A stretch of DNA of 64,000 bases, taken from positions 1 to 64,000 of the forward strand of contig JACEVL010001876.1 in NCBI GenBank assembly GCA_020284085.1, in the 5' to 3' direction. Below are positions 49,001 through 61,000 of the stretch, piece by piece. The DNA is from Aporrectodea caliginosa (Eukaryota > Annelida > Clitellata > Crassiclitellata > Lumbricidae). Position 1 is the stretch's first letter; the number at the start of each line of letters is the position of its first letter. The notes below the pieces were generated by a model. It did no database searches. It worked only from the letters and a program-made list of their open reading frames with translations, and was not told the origin of the DNA. A program made the position numbers and the translations under genes.

Positions 49001-52000
49001 ATAATTTTGTTATCCTCTTTTGTTAGCCTAATTTAACGAGTTAGAGGCTGGAAAAGCAGTATTCTGCGGAATAACACAGACTATTGTTATGGTCCTTTCT
49101 TTTCAAAGTTGAATGGTAATTTAAAAGTCAATGTGTTTGTGCTATGAATAAAATGGATTTTGGTTATGTTTTGCAAGAGTTCAGGGTGGAAGCCAGTAAG
49201 AGTGAATGTTCTCTGATCTGTTGTACAAGTTTTGCTGTTTTTCAGTTTAGGTTTTTTATTGTCTTCAAACATATTTATGTCTACTTATATTTTGTTTTAA
49301 ATTTATTTCCTCAATGTTCAAAATATTGTTCAAGTAGTAACAGGTAATAGAGTTCAGCTCATTTTAACAGTAGCTGCTGGCAGGCCCGTAGCCAGTAAGA
49401 GGCAAGACGAGGCATGCCTCGTCGTACTTCGACATGAGAATTAAAACAAATATCATGTGAAGAGTAATTAGATTATGGCATCTTCTGAGAAAAAAATTGC
49501 AAAAGGTCATTAGAAATTTTGGCGGAACTAAGAAAGAAAATTTTCCGGAAAGATCTTGCCCTTCGGGCGCACGCTAACCGCCCTAGTTATGCCGACTGAA
49601 AATGAAAATTAGTCGCTTACATTAAAGTACAGTCGGGGCTGACTTTTGTCCCAGTAGTCCAAATCTGTTATAAAAATTTTAACAGATTTAATATGCACTG
49701 AGGTAAGAATATGAAAGCAGGGGATTTGCCTCGTCTTGAATTTGACTCTGGTTACAGGCCTGGCTGCTGGTTTGCTGACCACTAATGTTGTGATTCATAT
49801 AGTAGCAGGTAATAGAGTTTTGCCAAGCTTCACAGTATCTAGGGGTATGGTGACTAGATAAACACAGGTTATGTTTTAATTTGGGGTGTTCGATAGTGCA
49901 GTGTTTAGTGTGCAAAAATTGATTCCCCGATTCGAAAATGAGTCCCCACCATAAGCAGAAATTTTGGGAGAGCTGAAATTTTGATAGAATGAAGTGTCTG
50001 CAGGGCCCCCCTAGCCAAGTTTCGGGAGATTGAATGATTGTAAGTGATCGAATTAGTCACTGTCGGTGGGAAGCCTGTAGACAAACAAGGGACAGGACTG
50101 GCTACCCGCCCTCGATATGCTGAGGCTATGAAAATGAAAATGAAGTCGCTAACTCTTCATACCCTCAGGGCTAGCTTAAGGGACTGCTCTTCTTCTTTTA
50201 TGTTTTAATTCATTCAGTTGTCATCGATTATATTATATAGCATTTCATCATTTGTTTCTGCAGTGCATGGTTTGCATGCAGAGGTGAATGCTTTCTCTTT
50301 GGAAGAACATAATCTTTATATTCATCATCATAATAACAATAATGATTATCGTCACCATTATAATGGCCATCATCATCAATCAATCAATTTTCATTTATTA
50401 AAAATAAGCTGACAAGTACGCAACTTATGCATTGATAAACTAAGGTTTTATTGGATGTTTGAAAATTAGATTAAGGCAATGTTTAGATAAAATTAAAACT
50501 ATAGGCATGTTATACATATTGGACTATTAGCGTTATAATTGAGGGAAGAGAATCAATATATATTTTGATATAATACTCTGGATATGAAATTACAGTGATT
50601 CCTGTCTTGAGCCATCTGTGTTCAACAACCCATGAGGACCGGCTGAGTGGCCAGGTCATCGCTGTCCAAGAGTAATGACTTCGCCACTCAGAGCTGCATT
50701 CCCTTGCAACGTTAAAACCTTCCTTTTGGAGGAGCATTCTAACACTGAAACTACATGTATGCCACTCCAAGAGAAAAACATTTTCAGCCTACCTAAATAA
50801 AAATTTTAGGCATAACTTTAGACATGACATATAGCCATGTTTCATCATATCTTAAAGTTTCTTAAAAGGTAAACAATAGTAATCCTGCTCCTCCTTATCA
50901 TCATCATCATCCTTATGATTATCATCATCCTTATGATCATCGTCAACATCATCAACATCATCATCAGCATCATTTCGTATATACATTATACACCAAACAG
51001 TTACATCATCCGTAACTGATTACAGTACGACTCTCACCATCTGTCACTGGAAATACCATGCGGGGTATTTACATTAGTCTCCTTGGGGCAATACTATATA
51101 TCAGTCTCTCAACATAAGGATGCTTTTCTCCTGTTTGTGCAGCCAATTTTTGGTGATCATTTCACCTTTGATTTGCTGCTAACAAACAACTTTCTGTAGC
51201 ACTGAAGAAACTGATGAATTTTTGTGTAAAATTCAGAATGGTTTGAATTTTGTCACTACTGAACTCTGTAATGCTTGAAGCGTTTATGACTTCCATAGAT
51301 GGCGTGCTTGAAGTCATGTATCAGTTCTCTGATCAGGACAGAGTTTGATGGCAGAACCTCATGCAAGATATATACAGAATTATCTTGAAGTGCCCTGAAT
51401 TGATGAGATGGATTTGCCTTGTCATGATCGGGTGATCACAGGTTGTTATCTGAGGTCATGACCTTACGCTGAAATTGTCACAACATTGTAATGAAGTTTC
51501 CAACTGATACAAGCCAGTTAGTAGTGTCAGTATCTGCGATGCACAGTACCTCAGTCTGGACAAAACAAGAAAAGATTAAAATAAGAAGGAAAGCATGGGC
51601 TGCGTGTGTACATGGGTGGGTGTTTGTGTGTGTGTGGGACTGTGGGTGGGTGTTTGTGTGTGTGGGTGGGTGTTTGTGTGTTTGTGCACATGTGTGTGTG
51701 TGTGCATGTGGGTGGGTGCGTGTTTGTGTGTGTGCACGTGTGTGTTCAGGCACAAACACACAGCTGCTAATGAGTAGCATAACAAGTGCAAACTAAAGAG
51801 GCTTTGGTCACAACTCCTTTCTGGGGCAAAACGAAATATGGTGTGTGCGTGTGTGTGCGTGTGCATGTGCGCGTGTGTGCAGGCATATGCGTGTATGTGT
51901 GTGTGCACGTGTGCGTGCAGGCACAGACACACACAGCTGCTAATGAGTTACATAGCAAGTGCAAACTAAAGAGGCCACAGCTCCTCTCTGGGGAAAACGA

Positions 52001-55000
52001 AACACTGCTTGACTTGTGGGAGAGTGGAGGAGGATGTCAGTTTTTGTATTTCAGTCTGTTGCAACACATAATTTCATTTAATGCAAATTGTACAGGGAGC
52101 CAGTTGCTTGGCAGCATTTCGATCTGGAATTGATTCGAAATGCCAGCTGCGGCTGCTGCAGCAGCTGATGCTATTGCATCCCTCCTCCGTACCTAATTAG
52201 TTGAATTTGGAGCGCAATTGGCATCAAAGAAATCTTCTGCCATGACTGCATAACTTGGCTTCCTTTGGTGTGTCTTTTGGTCCATTCTGTCACTCATGTG
52301 AAAGAAAGACATTTCTCATATTCTTGGCTCTCTCTTTGCCAGGATGTTTGTCACTTGTTCTGCTCCATCTCACTGGAGACATTCAGTGTGTGCATGTATC
52401 TAGTATTTATACAGCAGTTTATTACTTTTAATTAAAAGAAACCTGTTCTTTATTACTTTAAAATGTTTCTATAGAGATATATGTATGCATGTATATAGTG
52501 TTTATACAGCATGTTTGTACAACCGGTCAAAACTGCATTTGTAACATTTAATTAAACTACATTTTTAACAATTAATTGAACTGCAGTTTTAAGATTAACT
52601 AAGCTGCAAGATTCTGTCTTGTCATACCTGACTCCTGACTTTCGCTGTGACTATTGATTTAACATAAAATGAATTTTATGTATTACTAATTGCCCTGAAT
52701 TAATTGTTCTGATGTTTGACAAGACTTTTTGAAAACCAAGTTGCAGCACTCAAAAAGAGTAAAGTGATAGAGTAGCATCATGAATTGTAAAAATTTTTAA
52801 GATGTTGGAATTTATTTCTTTTAAAGTTTCGTTAACTGGACATTGCAACTGTTTTGATGTTGGATTAACTTGAATTTGTAAATAATATATATATATTAAA
52901 GAATTAGTTTGAAATTTCAAAATAGGGCTTGTTTAGCATACTTCCAAAGCCAAAAAGAGCGAATGAAAAGAACATTTAAAGATGATTATAATGATAATGA
53001 GTTCTCTGCCCTCCATTGGCTTTTATGCCACCCGGAGATGAGATGAGTGAGGTGGTGTCCCATTGCCTTCTCAACAGACAATTATGGGTGAGCAACTTGT
53101 CCAGGGTTGCTACACAGTGGGTTGCGGTAGATTGGAACCAGTGACCCTCTGGTTACAAGGCACAGAACGTATACCGTTACACCACTGCGTCTCCTAGTTA
53201 AAGATCGATGAGGACTTAATTATGCAGATGCCAATTAGAGATAAGTGTCTGGTTTATTTGTTTCAGGTTATATGTGGAACAGGAGCAACCAACAATAAAG
53301 AAGCTGTACATCACAAATATCGAAAGGAAGGACGAAGGAAGGTACAAATGCGTTGCATCGGTCGATGGCAGGCCACAGGAGAAATCTGTCAAACTAATAC
53401 TCTTCAGTAAGTCTCTGTAAAATTTCTTCTTTTCAGTTGCCTTTGTTTTTGTGTCGGCTTCATATAATGATGTGTCTCTGTGTTAGCGTTGGAAGCACTG
53501 CAGTTACTTGAGACTGCGAAACAAGAGCTTAATTGTCACTTTGTCAGGTTAAGACTTAACTATTTTACTTTATATGCTAAAGCTAAGAAACAGAAGTCAC
53601 AAAACTTCTGAAACATGGCTTTATTTCTGGTGTGGCTGAGGAACTGAACAGCTGCAGAGAAGGTTTGATGTCTGTGAAAACAGTAGGCTTGGATAATTTA
53701 TAGCTATGGGAAAAGACCTTTTTATAAAACAGTAAAGTTTTGAAGTTCTGTCATGTAGGAATGTCAGTGTTTTCTTTTTAACCAGAGGACATAACGTTCG
53801 ATCATGCACCGAGTCCACAGCATCCTTCGATCAACAGCGATGCCTTGATCGAATGCAGAGTCAGCGGAGCTCCTCCACCAACCGTATCATGGCGATACAA
53901 GGGTGATCGCATTCAGTTTGGTAGGCATTTCCACTACTAACACGATGACCAGTGTAAGGCCAATCTCAATTTGCTTTCTTAAGGAGTAGAAGGATTTGAT
54001 GATTTTCAACTGATATTTGCATCTTTTTTCAACGTATAACCGTTTCCATGCCTTCCAGCCTCCATGACTTTTTGAATACGTTGCTAATGTACATTATTGT
54101 ACACAGAAGCGTCTAGCTGATATAAACAACATGTATTTTGAGGGAGCTTAACTATCTAGCTGATATAAACAAGCAGCTGTATTTTGAGGGAGCTTAACAT
54201 TGTATACTAAACATAGTTAAACATGTAGGAACATAAATGCAGTTGAAGACTGCTCCAAACTTCTAAAGCGCCACCGAAAAGTAGGAAGGTCTATGTTTTC
54301 ATAACTAAACAATATTAAGGGACTAAATCATAAAAAATCATAAAAATATTTTCTCTAAATTAACAGTGAAGTTTAATTGCAATTAATTCGTAAATGTATT
54401 GTCATTGTGTGATGGAGTGAACAGTAAGCACTAAACTATTGAATAAACTTATCAGTGATATGGGTTCAAACTGATATGTGAAAAATACACTTGAAATTTT
54501 CCGCCTCACAACACTAGTTCAAACTGATATGTGATGGGTTCAAACTGATATGTGATGGGTTCAAACTGATGTGCAAAATCATGATATCAGCATATCCTGG
54601 GTTTCAGAGAGCAATGATCGCATACCTGGTTGACCTGAGCTTGGATCGATTGTGGTTATGGACAAGAAATGATCACTTTACAGTAGCAATCAATTGATAC
54701 CTATTGTACTGTGATAATCGCATTATCAGAGTATTTAATTAAATTGCTGCAGATTATTACTTTAGTTGCTCAAAAATGTCCAGCAGTGTCGGATGTATGT
54801 GAATCTTAGTGTACTTGTTTGGTTTACATTTTCTCGTAGCTGTTTACAATGATTGAGTTCTACGTTTACTGGACTATCATGCGCTGTTTTTATTTCAGGT
54901 GTAGGAAGTCGATACACTGAGGAGTCGAGTGGCATTCGCATAAGAAACATCACGCTTGATGACGATGGCGAATACACGTGTCGAGCTGAAGTCGAGGCAG

Positions 55001-58000
55001 ACGGCAGATACAATGAACGCAAGATTTCTGTTCTTGTTCACAGTGAGTTCAGTTCGAGACCTTAATGCAATGCAAAGCAAACTGGTTATTTCTTTTACTA
55101 TTCTCACATTTGCTTGATTTATTTAGACTTAATTAGATATTTGTATGTTTTGTTAGTCGGAGGAGTTATCCGTAGCTTATAACTAGTAGTAAATGATTGC
55201 TGATGCCAGTGGTCATTCGTGACTGTTTGTTACTGGATGGAACTGCAGATGGGGAGAACATTCATTGCTACTGCTGCTGCAGACTCCTACTCTAAACCGG
55301 TCAACATCCTTAGAAATTGCTTCCGATTGAATGTCACGTCGGCTGACGTCTCTTGAGTAACATGACCACGCCACGACATACGACCTCAAGAGAGTTCACA
55401 CCAGTGCAAGCATTCGTGTCCCAACTGAAATTGTGAACTTTGAATAATTGATCATTCGGAAACGGCTAAATCTGACCGTGATCATTGGTGCTCATGCCGC
55501 TGGGTTTATCAATATGATGACAAGGCATTGTCTGTCGTCCTCTTATTGTCTGTCTGGCATAAAATCACGGTGTCATCTCTCCAGTTAGTCCGCGCGGAAG
55601 TGGAGACTTGGCAGCTGATGAATCTTTATACTTGAACCTGATTGAGTGCACAGTGTATAGATTAGTGTCGTGCATATGGCACTGGGCAAAGTGCGAGTCC
55701 TGGTGGCTGTGCTTTCAGTGTGTATATATATGATGATTAACTGCATGAGCTGTTCCAGAGTGCTGCCCTTTAAGCAGCTGACAGAAGTGCTTCTCATTAG
55801 CCGTACCAATGATGTAATGTGCAACTGATGCTCCAGTAACTCAAGAAGGTCTCAACTGGCAGAGGCATAAAGATCAAGCAATGGATACTCTTCCATCGTT
55901 GACAGTTGACATGCCTAATTGCATATTCAGAGTCCCTGGTAATGGTTTTGGAATCTGTGTAGCAGAGCCCAGACTGGTAAAGGAGATTTATGAAGTTTTC
56001 TAAACCAACTTCCAAACTGAGAGGTTTGCATGCCAGACCAAAGTTTGCTCTGTTTAAAAATGAATTTGCTTTGTAATCTCATTGGTGCATATTTTAATAC
56101 ATGGCCAGATTCAGAGATTTTTCTAAAATCACTCTAAATGGTAGAGTGTAGATAATTCCTGGTTCAACATTTGTGAAGATTAAGAGACGGCATACTAAAA
56201 AAAATATCCTTGATACGTTTCTTTAGTTCCTCCAAAGATCTCGAAACCACCTGGGAGAATTCAGGGAACTGAAGGAGAGGAAATTGCCATATACTGTAAG
56301 GCTGATGGACTGCCTGACCCCAAGTTTGAATTTCTCAAGGTCAGCTTTAAAATCACCAGTTATTTAGTAATTTTCTTCACGATGAGAAGCTTGAGTACAG
56401 GATATCTGTAGTAACCCACTCTGCATATTTGGTGTCTGTTGTTCACTGCAGACTTTAAAAGTATGTTTAAAATTGCAAACTTGTTGTTGTTATGTGTTGC
56501 ATAGAAAAAGTGAAATTGGAGTTTATTGCTTTTTGAGAGGTTTTTAAAAGGCTCTGTGCAGTAACTAAGGTATACAGCACAAGTATAATTCTTTAACGAT
56601 GAGAGCATACCAAAACTGACTGGGAAATAAATCCCTTTTGTTGATAATGGATTAACTTGAGGTAACCTATGTGGATTCTTTAGATATTGATCCTTTGGAG
56701 AAAAAAAGTTGTGTTTGAACTTAATATTTTTCTGGTTTGACAGATGCCACTTAAGTTTAAATGTGAATTTGTGTTTTCTTTGTGATTATTCATATTCTTT
56801 CCATTTTAGGCATTTAGTTTTATTATACGATAATACTGACCACAGACTGGGAATGTGTATTGGATTTATCAAGTAGAAGCCACTGATCGATGTCATGGTT
56901 GTTATGATGATCATATGCCTTCATAGGTGTTTTGCATAATTTAGATGGACCGATGATTTGGCTTCAGCATTGAAAATTAACGTCAAACCATTTTTCATAG
57001 TTCTAATCTCAGATGATTCTGCACATGCAAAAAGTTATTCTAATGCATAATAGATGGCTATTATAACTGATCATGCATGAAGTCATCAGTATCTATGGAT
57101 GTATTAGGAAATGTATTTTTCTAGCATAATGGTAACATGTAATCTGAATTGGAAATTTCTGCATGGCCACTTCAAGAGAAATTCGTCAGAGGTACAAAAG
57201 ATCATGAACTCCTATGAAATCATCTGACTTACTTATGTTGTATGTACATCTTCTGTGTAGGATGATAGTCTGACGCCACTGCAGAGCAATTCTAGGCTAC
57301 TGGTGGATGCCGATGGTGGTAGCATCAGTTTTAGACCTCTGAACAAAAGTGACGAAGGAAGGTACACCTGCCGTGTGAACAACGACGTTGGCTCAGATTC
57401 AAAAGAGGGTTATCTCAAAGTCCTGGGTAAACGTTTCTCTTCAGTTTGTTTTAATATAATGCAAATGGAATAACATTTCTTTCATCCTTTAAATCAGTGC
57501 TTCCCAAACTTTTCCGTGTCACGGACCGGCAGAAATAACTTTTCAGTGTCACGGATCGGCAGAAATTTTCCCTCTGCAGGAGGACCGTTGCCAAATTTAT
57601 TAATTATTTCTCTTCTTCGTTAACGTTCACCTAAAATTCCTCAAATATGTATTAACATTGATTTAAATGCATGTTTAGCCAATTTTATGACTATTTTCCC
57701 TTTAAATGTTAGCCTAAAAGTGTTTTCGTTATGACTTTTAAAAATATAATAGGAAACTATAATAGCCATTTCTTGATATCGAGACAATTTGACCAGTTTC
57801 CTGACTGACTTGGCGGACCGGCAACTGATTTCGCTTTGGATCGTTGGTGTTGGTCCGCGGACCACCACTTTGGGAAGCACTGCTTTAAATGACTCTAATA
57901 TTAGTTTTTATGTGCTGTATAAATTCTCATAATGAATGAATGAATGAATAATGGAAGCCGTTTATTCTTGATATTAGTACCTTGTAATCTTATACCTGTG

Positions 58001-61000
58001 TGTTCTGCATTTATTGTATGCCTGCTAAGCCATGGTCCTTTAGCCAGACCTATGAGAAAGGGCTGCTGAGACCCTGTTAAGCACAAGGTAATGTGAGCCT
58101 CAACATATTTCTCTCCTCATCTCTGCTCCCTTTCTGCTATGAAGAAGTCTTTTCAAACTCCAAAGGCAGAGGTAGTGTAGGTTGTGTTGAGTCCACTTAA
58201 GGAGTGTGAGGCAAGGTTATAGCTTCCAATGATTTTCATGCACTTACATGTTAACCTACTTTCTGAAGGCCATGATTTGTGTGCTGTGTATAGATCACGA
58301 AATACTGACATGATCAACAGTAACTGTCTTTATATAAATTCAAATTTTGTGCCCACAATTCATCTATCGAATTTAGAATCCCTACTATAACTGCACATAT
58401 ATTAGGTTCCATTGGATGTGACCCCTTGATGCTGCAGAGCCCATAAGCAGCTGCATTGCTTGCCTGGTAAGTGATCAGTGCCAAAATAGAGCCCACAGCT
58501 GGCATGCTTTGTGATGCTGTTGGCAACTGTTGGTCAGTTTTTGCCCAATGCACATGGCTATTGGAGCCAGGCGATGATCCATCCTGAGTCTGCTCTTTAA
58601 CCCCAATAACCTGTTTCCTTTGTGTTAAACTTTGCATGTTGATCAATTTTTAGGATCAATGAAGAAAGATATTATGTTGGTGATATAATTATAGAAGTAG
58701 CTGGAAATTGTTAGATTGCTACACTTGAATGTTTGTTGAAAGAGTGCAAAATTTCGGGTAAACGGCCTCAGTTTGCTATGAGTTTTCTAACAGCTTAACT
58801 TAACTTAACTGATTAACTTAACTTAATTTAACTTAACTTAACAGCTGATTAACTCAACTTAATTTAATTAATGGGATTTGATTCTTTTGTAGTTAAGCCT
58901 CTGATTTATCAGTTCCGGAGCATAGTCCAGACAGAAGGTGAGAAAGTGATGCTGGAATGTCTGTCTCACGGAGACCCTGCACCAAACATGACTCTCAGAA
59001 AAGCTGGTCAGCTGAGGGACTATTCCATTGGAGAGAATGTAATCTATCTTACAATGTTTACTGAATTATTGGACTGTACTGTAATTGTTGTTTAAAATTG
59101 CAGAGTTAAACCACTGATTTTTAAAGTCTGATATTGAAACCTTAGAACAACAGGTACTATAAGGATCTGTACAACTGAAAAATTAATTTTGTGCAACATT
59201 TGAAGACTTATAGTGAATGTCTAAAGTGTGAGGCTGATTGGCGCAAAACTATTATATTAGTAAATTTTCAATGCTAGGTTCTAGATTTGTCATGTTGTTT
59301 ACGTTTTAAGCGATCTTATGAACTGTAGCTTGCATTAGTCATGATGTGCAGTAAGAGGGAAACAGTTTTTGGCAAAGTATGGAAGCAGCAGCTTAGAGCT
59401 GTTCCAAATTTTGTGGGGGGACACATCTTACCCTCTTCTCATTTGTCAAGTGACATAGGGCATACACAACTTTACTGTCAAGATTTCTGACAAGTTTTAA
59501 AGAACAGGCATTCTTTATGTCTATGATGACAACTACATGTTACACCCTTTAGCGACGAGAGGGATTAGTTTTCCATGCATTTTAGTACATGCTTGTTGTT
59601 AAAGTGTTCAAAATATTTAAAACATTATGATTTCTCTTGAGGACATTCAACATTCTTTGAATTAGTGTCTTTCAACTGTACTTTTCTGATGAGGTGACAT
59701 CCTGCAAATATTATCTTTAGTTACAGAAACTTGTGAAAACATTTTAAAAATTGGGGTATAGTATTATCATGAGTGTCATTCCAACTGAAGCTTGGAGTGA
59801 CATGTATTCTTACCTCATAGTGATAATGGGACATATTCCCTTATTCCTTAAGGCCCGAAGCCTGTCAGTCTCATTGACTTATATCAGTCATGAGATTGAC
59901 ATACTCGAATTCCTTTAAAAATCTGTTTGAAAATCCAGTTTGTTCATCTTACCACAGGATGATGAAAGGATTAACGTGAAGAGCATACCAGGCAAACTAC
60001 AGATGACAATACTGAGTCTGGTACCAGAGGACATGTCGAATTACACATGCAAGTCATCCAACGAAATAGGCCTCAGTGAAGAAACCGCCTCAATCACTGT
60101 CAACTGTACGTTATTCTGGCATAATATCTACAGGACTGTTTTTCAGTGTTTTACACATCTGCTAATTTGCTCAATCTGACACGAATAGACTTTCTTTAGC
60201 TTTAGCTTGATACTTCTTTTGTGTGTTCCTGCTCTTGTGCTGTGCAAAGTAAAGTTTTTTGGGGTTGTAGTGCATTTAATGCAGAGTGGAAAGATCAATC
60301 TTTGCATAAGAGAATATCTGTTGAAGGTCCATGAGTACAAACACTGTTCCCCTTGTGTGTTCAGTAGCAGTGAGGTTATCCTAACAACCTTTAACTTTGC
60401 TGTTTGGGAAACACTCAGCCTTTATGTTTGTGAAAAGCAATATGCTGCACACCTCTGAAGAAATATTATAGTTTATCCTTCAGTTTTGAGGCAGCTTGGA
60501 TTATGCCTTTTAGTAATATTTGAATAAATTGAAAGATCTTAAAAATCAATACCTCTTGCAAACCTAATCTACCCATATGCTTTTGATAAAATTTTAATGT
60601 TGAAGTTTGAAAATAGAATAAGTATGAATTATGTGACATTTATTTTTACATCTTGCATATTTGTTCCTGTTGATGTTTACTTGTTTCTTTTGCACTTTTG
60701 TTTCTGTTCTGTTTTCATAGTCCTACCAAGGTTTCCAAAGAAATGTTTAGATGTTTAGGTCTATTCTGTTTTCTTCTTAGTCCGACCAAGATTTCCAAGC
60801 AACCACACCAAAGTTGTTTATATATGGGCTGGAAAGATCCGGAACATAACTTGCCATGTACAGTCGGAACCCGCTCCTACAATTGATTGGCTTCGATCTG
60901 GTCGTCCTTTGGCCAACAACGATACATACAGGATATTCAACATGGGCAAGGAAAGCAGTCTGCAGGTATGCTGACAAATAGGGGCTGTATTTTGAGACAG

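Noticed and set aside
51491..51964. Several open frames of 60-118 codons on both strands
   Set aside because: All are produced by the GT/CA-rich repeat (Val-Cys or His-Thr strings).
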